A stretch of DNA of 64,000 nucleotides from Paralvinella palmiformis (Eukaryota > Annelida > Polychaeta > Terebellida > Alvinellidae), in NCBI GenBank assembly GCA_025642065.1, contig JAODUP010000481.1:588501-652500 (forward strand), given 5' to 3'. The position numbers and the translations under genes were made by a program. How positions within the stretch are numbered: position 1 is the stretch's first letter; each line of letters opens with the position of its first letter. The notes beneath the pieces were generated by a model. That model saw only the letters and a list, made by a program, of their open reading frames with translations. It was not told where the DNA came from and searched no databases. Below, piece by piece: positions 49,931-63,529 of the stretch.

Positions 49931-50369
49931 ATACATCATACATATTGTGAAAATATGTGGTTCATTGGTTTGAAGCTTTCTTTATTTTGAAAGAAACAAA
50001 CAATAACAATACTATTATTTTTTAATTTCGTGAACAGATTCTTTTTAAAGAACAGATTTAAATGATAACACAAAAACTGCCACTGTCTTCTGAATGCGTG
50101 TAATATGTTTGTTCTGTACTTCAATCAAAGGTGGCTTTTAACATTTAAGCTACAAAATAGGTTTTTCAAAGTCAAATATGTTGTTTCTGTTAAAATAGTC
50201 ATATCATATCATATCAAGAAAGAAAACAACTGAAATCTTAACAAACCTTGCTACATGCTTACTATTTTCTTTTATTAAAACACATTATATCCAATGATCA
50301 CGTCATGCTATTTGATGATGGACTCATTAGTGTTTTGTTTTCAGGACCGAACTAAATGACTAGAAACGT

Positions 50370-50480
50370 TGTAACAAAGAAATATCGACATTCTTAAAGA
50401 GTGATAAGCGATCAATGAATAGTTGATTGGAAAATTATCGGGCAATTTCCTTTTTAACAAGGAGTGAGTAGTCCCTGAGT
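50370..50480 (+). repeat. Dispersed repeat family R4, copy C (partial, diverged)
   Basis: The phrase 'tgaatagttgattgg' followed by 'aattatcgggcaattt' parallels the right half of copy A (6,530-6,580). Divergence is higher than between A and B. Confidence 0.55.
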
Positions 50481-51660
50481 ATTCCGATATACAATGAGTA
50501 ATGTAACTGTTAGATTAATGACCTCGGCATATTAAGTGTACAATAGATACTCCAACTGGCCGGTGATATATAGGTGTCTTGATAATATAAACATCAAACG
50601 GAAATAGGGTAAGGCATCTTCGCTTTGTGTTTATCAATGTGTCCCTAGATGAAGCTCGTAATTATAGGACGATCTAACCGAAGAATGTTTGATGCTAGAT
50701 GTCTAAGCTGTTGGTGAACGTTAGGAATACGCTTACATTTCCTACACTCAGTGAATGACCACTAAAATATGCAGTGTTATGTCATTTTCAGCGCGTAAAT
50801 TATGCCAGCACTAAACCGTTAAGAGAATAGACGTATTAATTCACATATCCACTTCGACCTTAAAGTAACAAAAAGTAAGCTAACCAAAATAAAATAAGCA
50901 AATATTTAAAAACAGGTCAGTTGCAAGCAAAGAATAACTTAAAGAACCAAAAACAACACCACTGAAGAACACCTCAAAACGTCACGTGATAATCGAATTA
51001 ATGTTTTTTTACAAACACTACCTAATGTAGAGTGGACATTTATTATATTTTATATATATCCGCAGGTAAGTAAGATTGTTAAAAATTAAATAGCATAATA
51101 ATACTTAAATTTAATTATATCTAGTAGACTAATTAAACCTTTTTGGGCTTCATCAACCATGTCTCAGGTAATCCCATGTATGGGGCAGTGAAGCAGTTCA
51201 CAGTACAAATGTGATGTTTATATAATTTTCATTAAATCATAGGATAAACCTGATCATTCCATGAAATGTTGTACACAAAGAAATAATAAATGTGGGTCAC
51301 TAAATGAGTCATTGTTAGTGGTTCATCGAATAAATTTATCAGCATGCCATTGCTGAATGAGAAATAGAACTTTAACGATTTATGTTATGTGCTATAAACT
51401 ATCAAGTGCTATAAGTAAAATAGAGTGGTATCTAGTACATTCTTCGAACTTATTGTTAACGTTCCCATTCATTTAATGTTTACTTTGATAATCAAGAAGT
51501 TATGTGTCTGGTATATTAAGCCAGACACATTTACAACATTTCGCCTCTACATCCTTTCAAGTTTTCTGCACAGCTGCTCTGCCCTTTATATGATGTCTGA
51601 GTACCAACACACATCTGTCCGAATAGGGAATGTAAACATATTAAGAACTATTTTGCTTAT
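50481..51660. other. No gene seen
   Basis: Nothing recognised. The 87-codon frame at 51,425-51,688 has no known motif. Confidence 0.5.
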
Positions 51661-51667
51661 TCAGTGT

Positions 51668-51808
51668 GTGTGTTTTAGCTGTGTATAATAAGGCACAGGC
51701 ACAGAGAATCCCGAACCGTGAATTCAAACTCTGGACGTTTCTTCAGGGGACTGAATCCAGAGTGGCGATGTTTCTTGCTGAGACATGTGTAATGTCTCAC
51801 CAGTCCCT
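51668..51808 (+). repeat. Dispersed repeat family R3, copy B
   Basis: Single-unit counterpart of 4,523-4,740 in opposite orientation. It starts at a short TG run ('tgtgtgttttagctgtgtat') and ends at 'ccagtccct', after the same 7-bp hairpin (51,779-51,799). It is followed at once by a TG-rich tract. Confidence 0.85.
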
Positions 51809-51950
51809 TCGTGTTTGTGTGTATATGTGTATTTGTATTTGTATGTGTGTGTGTCTGGTGTATGTACTTATGTGTGGGTGGGTGGGTGCGTCTGTGCGTG
51901 TGTTTGTGTGTGTGTTTGTGTGCGTGTGTGTGTTTGTATGTGTGCCCTCC
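51809..51950. repeat. Interrupted (TG)n tract
   Basis: TG-rich with TTTG, GGTG and CGTG interruptions. Open frames across it are artefacts. Confidence 0.9.
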
Positions 51951-52231
51951 CGAATAATAAAGACAGCATAATGGAAGGTGTACATAGAGTCTATACTGTT
52001 TGACTGATTTTTTCAAGGTGCAGAAATAAACAATAAAAACAAATGCGATTACATATTTACTTGTGTATCTAACGAAAACAGATTCCACAAATTACTATTT
52101 AGCAACACATTATTTATAGTTGATAGAATAGATATACTAATCGATATAAAAATAGATATACTAATCGAATTGATGTGAATATAGTTAAAGTATTTCTGAG
52201 CTACATGGTCGTATCCTTCGCGCAATATTTC

Positions 52232-52232
52232 G

Positions 52233-52275
<43 letters not shown>

Positions 52276-52279
52276 ATAA
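52232..52279. repeat. (TA)n microsatellite
   Basis: TA run with one TTT interruption. Confidence 0.95.
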
Positions 52280-52629
52280 CAAAGCTTTATACAATGTAGG
52301 TTAATAATCAAATACACCTTGCAATTCCTATAAGGATGCAAACAAAGAACTATAAACGTTCATTTTACAATCTTTCTTGAAATGTATTATATTTATATTT
52401 GGTATGCAGAATGCAAAAGCACTAATTGATTGTAATTTATGTAAGTCTGTATTAATGAGCGCTTATTTTTAGCAATCATTTATTATACATTTGATTGGAA
52501 AACTGAACATGAAAATAATGGACGAGTATACCAAGGAATTAACTTATGTATCCATTTTGTACATCATCAAACCTAAAAGGTTTAAATATGCATCCATGTT
52601 AACAACTATTAAAATAGAAATCTATCTAT

Positions 52630-52770
52630 AGAAATAGTAAAAGTAGTAGATGTAGTAGTAGTAGTAGTCTTAGTAGTAGTAGTAGACGTAGTAGTAGTAG
52701 CAGCAGTAATCATCCTAGTATTTGTTCTAGTAGTAGTAGAAATAATAATAGTAATAATAGTATTCGTGAG
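52630..52770. repeat. Compound (TAG)n tract
   Basis: Degenerate TAG/GTA repeat immediately before segmental duplication unit A. Confidence 0.9.
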
Positions 52771-54599
52771 ACGAGATTTTCACACATATATTAGACATTT
52801 TGCTGAAAACAGGTAAACAGCCACAATAGAAAGCAAAGAATATCTTTATACACATGGTTGCCAATAACAAATATTGACAGCAATATTGAAACCAAAAGAG
52901 CGTAAAATCATGTTAAAAATATGCTAATATGCTAATACATTATGAGAATAATATTTCAACATCTAACAAATATTCTTTTAATTTTGTGCTGAGTAATTGT
53001 TACGATAAGATACCTAAATGAAATCCACCACAACATAGCTGTCGTAGGATTCATGCATTACCAACAATTTCTCTCAGCTATTTTAAAAACAATGGTTTAA
53101 CAGCTGAGCTTTATCAATTCCACTAATATTTCTGAACCAAATGCTATGAATATTCCATTTTTATCAAGATGATATAAGCAATTGTGACAATATATTTTAA
53201 TTTCCATTTTACAAAACCAAAACGTTTAAATGGAAATTTAATCACCTTCTTTTGAGTTAATAAATTAATTTATTTGTCTTCTTGATCAAGTGAGTAACTG
53301 TTGTAATTATAAACCTTTTGGTTTATATCCAATAATTCATCAATTTCTAATACATGTTTCACTGCTGAACGGTGTGTTCCACCAGGATTATTTACTGACT
53401 AATATCTTTTAATGTTTCAATTCTGGACGTGAAAATAGAAAAAATGGCAATAAAATGAATGACAGATTGTCCACTTTGACCAGTTTACCTGTGACCTCCA
53501 TCAATATGTCTCTGACCCCCGACAAATATATATGTTCGCTGGATTAATTTTAATCCCACGATATTACTAAGAACCACAAGCTTGGCTACCCATCTGATCT
53601 CGTTGTTCCTGTCTGTTGGAACCTTTGTCCTATATATTCACAGTAAGCAATTTATTTAATTGACAAGGGGTAATATTTCTGCCGTTCTTCTGTTATGTCC
53701 TGTTGACATATGGATGTTCACTTAATGTTTAGCATCACATATTTGACAACAAAAACAATCAATAATAATTATATAATATTTTTATTGTGTCATTGGTGAG
53801 GAAATATGATGGTAAACTTGAAATATTTGTCTACCTCAATTGGCTTATTTATGACTTAGTCGACAATCCTGTTGAAGTATAAGTTATGTGGCGCTGTATT
53901 TGATAGCTTTATCCAATTGTTTGGTAAGTAATATAAGAATTTTAGGTTAGTTGTTTTAGTCTCATTATCTTCGCTTCACTGAAATGTTAGTACTAACCAC
54001 ATATTATCGATAGTTTTGAGAAAATTAATAATAAATGTCGCCTAATTTCATTCAACAAATGAATAATGACAGAAGGTGTCTATAGAGATCTAAACATATC
54101 ATTGCAGATGTTTAGACAGTTTTAAGGATTGGGCGTACCTCAACAACTGAAATTTGTACCTAGAGAGCGGCTACATTTTATTGTCACGGTATCATAATCA
54201 CTAAAGGAACTTACTCACTATCTATACAATATGAAGCACCATTTCAAAGTAGTGTTTTACAATTTAATTAGCTGTTGATGGAGTTTAGATCTTAGACTTA
54301 GATCTTATCTCTAGGTACACATTTGTTTGTGCATTTCCGTTTCAGTGTTTGTCGATGGTCAGACACTTGGCTAGTTGACAAATCCGATGTCCTTATTTAT
54401 CCAGTTAAACGCCTAAATAACAAAGTTTAGAAATTTGTATATGAAGTGTCATACTTTTCGCATAATAAATCTGATGCTTCTTTATATAGTTCGGCAGTAG
54501 TCAATGCTATATCTAGCATTCAAATATTTCCCATAGTTATTAATCATATGATGCATTGTTCGACTTTAAGTAAACAAGTTAATGTTGCAGTTTACGGCC

Positions 54600-54715
54600 A
54601 GTTTTGTGGTGAAAGATGAAACACCCTTCTGACATAGCCCTCCGGAGCTTGAACCGAGTTGCTATAGATCTGTAGCCAAAGGCGCTACCAATTAGGCCAC
54701 GTTCGACTATAAGAA
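54600..54715 (-). mobile_element. Putative tRNA-derived SINE, copy 3
   Basis: On the minus strand: A-box-like 'tggcctaattgg' (54,700-54,689), then 'tagcgcc', B-box-like 'ggttcaagctcc' (54,654-54,643), then 'ggagggctatgtcag', 'gtgtttcatctttcaccac' and 'aaaactggccgtaaa' to about 54,590. The box spacing is tRNA-like. The best-preserved head of the family here. It lies in unit A in a stretch with no recognised counterpart in unit B, so it may have inserted after the duplication. Confidence 0.65.
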
Positions 54716-55837
54716 TGTATGCCGTTATATTCATAATAGCATAGCTGAAATAATCTAGCCTATTGTGATCAGCCGGTTACTATCGTTTTCTCAGTTAGAT
54801 ATATCAACAATTCTCTCTTCTATCAACACATTTTGCCAGAACGTCCCTTTGTCGTAATTATACCTGAACTAAATGATGAAGACACAAACAACCTTACAGC
54901 CTCAGAGTCCCGCTGAGTTAAGTCATGACAAATCAAATATTATCTATTTTGCTTTACCATGCCATGGAAAATCACTAATAACAGCAGTATTACACACAAG
55001 GAAATCTTGGACTGCTACATTGCGGTCAGCATTATTACATTAACTACTTCTAAAGTCATTATAGATCAAGGATCACCTTTTCCTGTGGTTCATATCTTTG
55101 TTGCGTATCGAAAAGACTCCGCTAATTGGATATTATTTGGCATATGTGATTATGACATTAATCTCCTTCAGTAAAGTTTCAAAACAATTATCATATAAAC
55201 GCAATATTGCAAAACTTACATATCCAGTTCAATATTTTGGTAACACGTGGATATATCTGTGAACACTTTTTCGTTAGGAAGTCATCCGGTAAACTTATAT
55301 CATCCAGTACAATATTGTTACAAGTTATGTTCCTTGGCCATGTTTCATATAGCAATCTTACGCTTGGTGAATTAGCCTTATCTTGAGTAACAAATTGCGG
55401 ATAATGATTAGAATTAAGTCATTACTCAGAAAGTTTAAATATGTTCTAAAACCGATATGTGCAAGTTTGCTTTAGATAGATTAAAATTGGGATAGCAATT
55501 GCACAACTTTTAATCTATCCTGCTGACATGACGGCTTTATTATAAATGTCTTGGAATTGGAATGTAAGATAATAGGAATCTATCTATGGACGAAAATGTG
55601 AGGTAAAATGATGGATTACTGCTGTTGGGGGTGGCTTTTATGTACTAAAAATACAGTCAATCATATATAATTATTAGAATATCACTAAAGCAAATTTGTA
55701 TTTTTATATCTAATTTGATACTTTAACAATTACAATATATGCTAAGAAACTTTTATACTTTCTTATGTATGTTCCTGTATATATGTTTGTATACGTGGAT
55801 AACCGGATAGATGTTGCTTTTCTGACTGATCATTGCT

Positions 55838-56330
55838 GGTGACTACAATATACACTTGGATAAACTACCAGAAATCAAACATAACGTGGAACTGATACAT
55901 TCAGCTAACATGGTTCAACACATGAAAGAAAGAACTCACATATCGTATCATATCATCCACCTAGCGGTAACCCCTGACGGTGATACTATATTGAATAATC
56001 TACATATATCGACCATGTTATTTGATCAATTTGTAGTCCAGGCTGACTTCCGTATGTCTAGCCTTCGTCCTATGAAAACCATGACCTTCGTTTAACGTGA
56101 TAGAAGGCGACAGGAACGATTATAAAGTAAGACCGAACTACTGGTACACCAATACATGTATCTGGAGTTTAGGAACGGGGTGAGTGAATTATCAATATCT
56201 TGGCGTTCGGGTGTTGCTTGCGCTGTATACTCCATACTGTCAAGAATGTCTAAAAATGTATCAACTCGTTAAGTCCTGTATGAAAACACATTACCAGCAT
56301 GTCGTTGCGTAGTGGAGTTTAAATAAACAT
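55838..56330 (+). pseudogene. L2-like LINE endonuclease and linker fragment (unit A)
   Basis: Starts at 'GDYNIHLDK' (55,838), the Gly-Asp-x-Asn endonuclease motif, and continues with 'VELIHSANMVQHMKERTHIS', 'HLAVTPDGDTILNN' and a 'LFDQFVVQADF' stretch, where the Ser-Asp-His motif has become Phe-Asp-Gln. After a stop at about 56,094, the linker is traceable as 'RDRRRQERL', stop, then 'HQYMYLEFRNGVSEL' to at least 56,200. The loss of the catalytic Ser-Asp-His and the absence of RT show a dead fragment. Its position matches that of the RT fragment in unit B. Confidence 0.75.
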
Positions 56331-57409
56331 TACAACTATGGACTGGTGACGTTAATCAATAAAAAAAGATTATATATAAACTAAAATAGATAAGATTCGG
56401 ATACAAATAATGATGAAAGTATACCAATTTGGTCTTTTGTGTACATTTCAGACAACTACCGTCAAACTACCATAAACCTATATTATTCAATAATTACAAA
56501 TTTATCTCATTGATATACACTTTTTGTATCTCTCATGAGATGATCATTGTAATAATAGGATGTCGATCTATCATTAGCTCATGCGACTATATTTTAAAAA
56601 CTGAATAGGTATTATAGCTTTATTATTGGCTAATTAATAAAAGTCAATCATTGTTTTTGAAACATTCAGCACTGTAGCAATGTCTTTAGCAAACGATTAA
56701 TAAAGTTCCGGTGGAGTAAATAGAGTCCTGAAGTGTATCTCTAGTATAATACTTTAATATAAAGATGTTTTGATTATGCTGTCGCCCATGGTGATACATC
56801 CTTGGTGATACCTATATTTTTTTGAAAAGTAAGGACTCTTCTCATATGTTAAAGGCTAAAGAACTGCGGTGCAGGCCTACGTTGTGTTTTCGAACCCTGC
56901 TGTGTTTATGGGTTTTGTTTAAGTGGTGAGCCTAAACAGCTAAATTTCTTAGAGAAGATTATATTGGTAGTACACTTATAATAGTAAGAGAATTTTCAAT
57001 TACAAAGCTTTAATGGCAAAATATCATTTCTAATATACTACACCATTAATGTGATATGTTTTCTTACCTTGATCAATTTGTGCATGAAATTAACGAATGA
57101 AATTTACTCATGCACATAATATACTATTAAACCAGGCATCTGGATGCATGCACAAATACTGTAATTGTTCAATTTATGCAATACAAGTAATCATACATGG
57201 AACTTCAGAATATCACTTCTAACACAATATAATACGAATATCAAAATATAATGTCTAAGGTTTCGCGACAGTAATGTAATAATAAATCAATGAGTAGGAA
57301 AATTTAGTTTTGGGACAAATCGCCATATAAAAGTTATTTCAATTGACACCATTTTTTCCCCGTCTTATGACACATCTAAGAGCACAGAGGGCAAATACAA
57401 AATATCGAT
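56331..57409. other. No gene seen; possible SINE head
   Basis: A B-box-like 'ttttcgaaccctgc' at about 56,887-56,900, followed by 'tgtgtttatggg', resembles the SINE copies, but the A box is not convincing. Otherwise nothing recognised. Confidence 0.35.
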
Positions 57410-57800
57410 AACGAGAGGTGCTTAAGAATAGATAGCATTTATAAATGTTTCTTATCTAGTTATTGTTATTTGCAAATCTGAGATGTGTTATTGAATATTT
57501 CACTAGAATATTCAATAAACTATATTGGCATATTTCATAGTTTACACTTACGCCTCAACAAAACAAGCCATCAATCAAGATAAGCTACCATTCATGCTGA
57601 ATTCACAGATTCACGGTGGAAAAATTAGTTCCCCGATTTATTTCTTCTGTTGCTATAGAACACTTTTTATACGTTCATGACAAGCTTTTTCGAATCCAAT
57701 TAACCTGTGATAAATGTGTGTCACTAAAACTACAAATTGTTTATCTTAGTGCTTACTGAATTCAAAGTGTTGTTGTTGGCGGCATTTATAAAAGACATCG

Positions 57801-59189
57801 TTAATTGTATTCAGTCAATGTGATATAATTAGCCGCGCACAACTGAGCTGTTTATAATATTTGTTTCAAAATAAATAGATATGTTACTTAACGTTTTCCA
57901 TATATGGCTACCATAACGATATCTATAGTTTACATATATATTAGGTTCTATGTTGTATATTAGCTGCAAAGGTTCGGTCAAGTTTTTATCTAATTACAGA
58001 AAAGTGCTAAATAACAAATGTACGTTCGATTTTGTATAGTTTGTATATTTGGTAGGCGGCATACGTTCAGTTATAAGCCACGAAACTTCTTTACCTTGGT
58101 TACTCTTTAACTACACTTTCTATATTCTAGTACAACCTAATGTATCCAAGTCGCCTGATGTTTTGCGATATGAATATTCACAAAGAAAATTAGATGTGCC
58201 ATATCTTCTCAGTACGCCGTAGAACTGTTTATTTACAGCAAATACATGTTCACCGATATTCTACATTAGCTACTTTATAGCAATAACTTTCTTTTCTGAA
58301 TTATATTAACATCTTTCTATTTATAAAATAGGGGGGAATTTGCGTTGCGATATAGAGCAATACAATGTATTAACGCATACGGGAAGATAGGTATTTGTTT
58401 AAGCATATGAACAGAATTTTTACTACAATGTTGAACAGCAATAATTGGTAATCGGTTTTTAGGATCATGAATTATCGCAACATATTACAGACTGCCCGAT
58501 AAAGTTTGCATTCACATCAAGATTATAGAAGTGACTGAAGTTGACAAAAGAAATAATTGCATAAACGGCAAGTTTAAAACATTATAACAAAATCATGCCT
58601 CTAAATCATCAGAAAGAACTCATTTGAGCTAAACTATTTTGTTGCTCTATTTTCAGCCAGTATTTCCCACACCTTATTTCGTAATGTGTTGTGGAATGAT
58701 ATTAATTACGCTTCATGGATTATTGATAGAATCAGTGAAGCTCACGGGAATGATTTCAATAACGATGGCTGACTTATTAGTTAATCTTTATCATCGATCG
58801 ATTAATCAAGTTTGCCACGTCATTTAAAATGTGTATTATGAGGCAGACTATATAATGATTAATGACAAAAGAAATGCATTAGGCTGATATAAAACTACAA
58901 TCCTCGATATAAGAAGAAGCTGATATAATGGCATTTATTATGGTAGATAACTAGACTTATTCTAATATTATGTTCAGAAGTAATACAAAAATGTGCACTA
59001 ACTAAAACAATAACCAGGTTGGTTTTAATTTGTGTCAAATTACAGGATATTTCTATGTGTGTGTACATTTGCTTTGCCTGATTGTACATCTGTTTATACA
59101 TTAGTGTAATATATATATGCTAAATTATTTGTGATTTTCATTTGATTTTTACTGTTTGACAAAAGTATAAGTTTAAAAGAAATCGTTTT
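57801..59189. other. No gene seen (right part of unit A)
   Basis: AT-rich. The open frames at 58,639-58,827 and 58,895-59,101 show no motif. Confidence 0.45.
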
Positions 59190-61109
59190 AAAAATGATCT
59201 TATACACAATACACTAACATGCTTACTTACTGATGACAAATACTGACAACAGTATTGAAACAAGGAACTGGTAACATCATTTTGAAAACATGTATAACAT
59301 ATGATTATTAAACAAAATCCAGATACATAACTTCCTAATTTGTGTAAATAATACAAATGAGATATTGGTCATGTCATGTAATTACACACTAGAATAATCT
59401 CCCATAAAAGACAGTTTTCATGTCCACATTTCTTATGTAACATGAATAATTGAGTCCAGTCAACACACGTTCAATAAATACCAACAGTCAAATGGCATTC
59501 TATTAAAACATAATAAAACAAAAAAGTGAAATAAGACTTAAAAGTAGAGCTTGATCAGTGCCATTTATATTTCTCAATTTAAACTCAGAATATTCAGCAC
59601 ATTATGATGAAACGGTTTGTTTTTAAGTATTCAAAAACTGCTGGGGCCAAAATAAGTGATTTTTTGCAATATACCAAACAACCTAATAGTTTTAGTAACT
59701 AAATTTATGAATATATCCATTTGTCATCTTGATTAAATACGTAACTGCTATAATTAAATACCTTTTCAATATTATCTAACGCTTCACTAATTTATGTTCC
59801 ACATTTTATTTCATAAAGGTACATTCTGGCCATGATTATTTATAAGTAATATTGTATTTAACCTTTTTAGTTATGGATGAGGTAATAATATTTTTAATTC
59901 CATAAAATTACTAATATCAACAAACTTTTCTATTCATTAAATACATATTCTCACCTAATCCCGCTGTTGCTGTTTATGGTTGAGTTTGGTTTATATCGTC
60001 AGAGTAAATTATTTTTTGTTGTAATAAATATTTCTATACTGTTTAACCTCTGATAAAATAAATTTTATACTGTTGGCATATAACCGTTGTTCCAATGATG
60101 CTTACCACCACAAAACTGACAACCATAATACTCAATAATAAGGATATCAAATTTCTGATGACGTCATTAATCGGAAAGTTGGAAAGTATCAAAGTGGAAA
60201 TATTTGGTTTCATTATTTAGTGTAATTATGATTATGTTGAGAATCATGCTAAAATCAGTGTGTGGCACATTTCTCCTGTAGTTCGTTTTAGCTAGCACAA
60301 GCCTTTCGAGTTAGTTGAATTTAGTCTGAATGGGTTTCTATGGAAATAAACAAAGTAGTGCAGATATATAGATAGTTTTGTGGGTAATCAAACTAATAAA
60401 ATTGCACTTACATGGATGTTGCATTCTACAATAATTTACTTCAGCTGTCGTTTTACACGATTTAATAGTCAAGGGTTTACGAGAGCTAAAAAAACCTCAC
60501 GGTGTCCACCATATAATGTGACGGTTGTACAGCATTTTGCTATAATAGATTAGGTTCTAATACAAACTGAACGAATTTTGCAAGACCGTTAAATAAATAA
60601 ATACTGATATTATAATTACATCTCTGACTTGGATATTATCAATGTGTACATGCATGTTTGTAAACTTCATAATAAATATTCTTAGCTCGATTAACAACCC
60701 TGTTGAATTATCACAAACATGACTTTATAATAATTAGAGCGCAATTCTTAAAGTTCAGACAGTTAAATAAAGGATGGTGGATATTATCATTATGCGAATT
60801 AATTTCCTTTTTCTGCAATGTAGGCATACTGAACAGACGGATACAACATAACGGGTTCAGTTTTTTTATTTGCACCTGAATATCTGTGTAAGCATTTATC
60901 TGTTAGAAACCCATTCAGAAAACTGATATTATCCAGTCAGATTTCTGGAACAAATTGTAGGCGGAGCATAGACTTGCGTAATCTATTGACAGGTCTAAAT
61001 GTGTTCTAAAAACTCATCTGGTAAAAATTGATTTGGACATATTATAAATGGGGTATCAAATGTACTGTGTCTTTGAATTACTTGTTCTGGGTTAAACGCT
61101 GTATTAAAA

Positions 61110-61112
<3 letters not shown>

Positions 61113-61140
<28 letters not shown>

Positions 61141-61145
61141 ATTAT
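61113..61145. repeat. (TTG)n microsatellite
   Basis: About 10 TTG units followed by TTATTA. Confidence 0.95.
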
Positions 61146-61289
61146 TCAATATAATACAAATAAACAAATAGAAGCTGAAATATATATCTTAAACATAAGA
61201 ATTTCAGCTTCAGCCAAATTTGTTTACAGTTATATTTATTTATGTTAATCTAAAGTTACTTACCTTCAGAAACAAATAAGTTAATAATT

Positions 61290-62395
61290 TATCTGCAGAT
61301 TTCGACGTAATCGATCATTCAATTATATTGAAGCGTTTAGAAGCGGATAAGACATCACCAGCTATAGGTTCTTTTGGTGTACCACAGGGATCCGTTTTAG
61401 TACCAAATAATTAATGTTTGTAAACCAAACCAATTGGTGATACCATTAAATGGCAGAATATTAAATATCATTTTATGCCTATGATATACAAGTGTACATG
61501 ACTCTAAAGCCATGTGATAAATAGGATGACATTATATTTTCAATTGAAGCTTGTATTCCAGACATAAGTATTTGGATTAACAGCACAATGCTGAAATTGA
61601 ATAAGGACAAGACCTAAGTCATTATTTTCTCGTCCAAGCAATATGTAAAGACAACTGAGCATCTTTGCATTAAGGTACGATGCAGTTATATTAATTCGTC
61701 CATGTCTATAAGACATATAGTGCTTATATTAGATAATACTCTAGAAATGGAGAAGCAGATGAATTATATATGTAAGTCCTGTTATCATCAAATAAGAAAT
61801 ATAGGACTTATTTGTAAGTATATAAATGATGAGACATATAAAATATTATTCCAAGCCCTTATTATTTCTCGACTATGGCCATACATTATAATAAAATATC
61901 CCCCTATCTCTGACAATCCGCCTACATCGAGTGCAGAACTGTGTTGTGCGTCTGGTGATGAACACTCGAAAAAAGGAACATATAACACCAGTTTTGTTCC
62001 AGAGGTACTGGCTCCATGTACGTTTCAGATCACACTACAAGATCATGTTTATACATTCAATGTATTGAGTGGAACAGCACCACTGTAACTAACGAGCTGA
62101 TCGAAACATATATTCCAATGAGAATGTTCCCATCTGACTCCAGTTCACGTCTAAGGATAAAAAAGCCATAACCAGGCTGTGGAACAATTTGCTAAACCAC
62201 ATTAAACTCGCAGCAATAAAGACATATTTTGTAAGGTTTATAAATTGGCGTATTTATAATTTTAAATCAGTTTATTATGTATGAAATGTATTTGAGCTAT
62301 ATGAACTTAGAATATGTTTTAATTGTAAGGCGTATTAGAGCAATTCAAGTTGTATAAGGCGCTATGTAAAATATTATTACATTATTATAATAATC
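61290..62395 (+). pseudogene. L2-like LINE reverse transcriptase and C-terminal fragment (unit B)
   Basis: Plus-strand order: 'LSADFDVIDHSIILKRLE' (palm start, about 61,285), a deletion, then 'GVPQGSVLVP' (about 61,378), 'KPIGDTIKW', then at 61,474-61,485 'YAYD' where the family has YADD, so a catalytic Asp is lost. Next come 'MLKLNKDKT' with a stop, 'LILDNTLEMEKQMNYICKSC', 'RNIGLICKYINDETYKI', 'FQALIISRL', and, alternating between frames, 'FNVLSGTAPL' and a Thr-Arg-Leu-Trp-Asn-Asn-Leu phrase at about 62,170. The 3' end carries 'taaggcgctatgtaaaa' followed by a decayed (ATT)n tail to 62,395. Clearly an L2/CR1-type element; no endonuclease part. Confidence 0.85.
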
Positions 62396-62460
62396 GGAGG
62401 ATACAGTATCAATATCAAGAAGTGACAGTTATGATTTGAATCATCCACCTATAAACTCAG

Positions 62461-62730
62461 GCTAAATATTTAGGATGTTTTATAATAGCATTAGCTATAT
62501 GAATCTTAAATCTTATTTATGCAAAAGTTTAAATTGGCTAAATATTTAGGATGTTTTATAATAGCATTAGTTATATGAATCATAAATGTTATTGATGCAA
62601 AATTTTAAATTGGCTAAATATTTAGGATTTTCTTTAATAGCATTAGTTATATGAATCTTAAATTTTATTTATGCAAAAGTTTAAAGTGACTAAATATTTA
62701 GGATGTTTTATAATAGCATTAGCAGCAAAG
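62461..62730 (+). repeat. 76-bp minisatellite, about 3.5 copies
   Basis: Units start at 62,461, 62,537, 62,613 and 62,689 with a strict 76-base period. Each holds 'taaatatttaggat', then 'aatagcattag', 'atatgaatc' and 'atgcaaaa'. The last unit breaks off after 'aatagcattag'. Confidence 0.95.
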
Positions 62731-62881
62731 GTAAAGTAGGAAAAATAAATTAAATATAGCTCATTTAAGACACATTTATTCTAATCACATTTGGACGTTA
62801 TTGTATCTAGAGCTTTAATATTATACTAAAGCAGCTGATAGGGATGATATCAATAGTATTACAATTCTGTTAGTGAGAAAA

Positions 62882-63036
<155 letters not shown>

Positions 63037-63529
63037 TGGAATTAGGAACACATAATGAAATATTATTTGATTTCGAATGATTCTATTCATTCCTTCTGAA
63101 CAGATGTTAACACTGTGGTCTAATTCTACATCCCGACCTTGTCGAGGGCTTAACGTGGATTAAGTGTAAATATGTTCCTTATCTAGTTACTGTTATGAGT
63201 AAATCGGATGACATGTTATCGAATATTTCACGGGAATATTTAATAAATAAAAAGAATTATTTCATAATCAACTCAACTCTTCTGCCGCAACAAAACAAGC
63301 CAACATTCAAACTGAGCAAACCTTGGTGCTGAGTTCGTTCCGAATACGTTCCTTGATTGCTGTAATATACCTACTACGCGTTCATGGCAAGCTGTTTATA
63401 AGTTAATTAATGTCTGACAAATATTTGTCAAAATTATACAAAATGTTAATTGTATTGTTTGCTATATACAAGGTATTGTTGACGTCCTTTGTCCCAGTGT
63501 ATTCCCAAATACTAAATTTCTGCGCACTG

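Larger units (their letters stand above)
52830..59000 (+). repeat. Tandem segmental duplication, unit A
   Basis: Collinear, same-orientation anchors with unit B: about 52,830-52,980 with 59,200-59,350; 53,270-53,360 with 59,715-59,800; 53,690-53,770 with 60,060-60,150; 55,250-55,460 with 60,878-61,020; 57,410-57,800 with 63,145-63,500. Identity is roughly 70-80%. Offset varies from about 5.6 to 6.5 kb because of later insertions and deletions. The right limit is uncertain. Confidence 0.75.

Noticed and set aside
62461..62730. CRISPR-like array
   Set aside because: The 76-bp units are similar along their whole length, with no constant-repeat and unique-spacer pattern.
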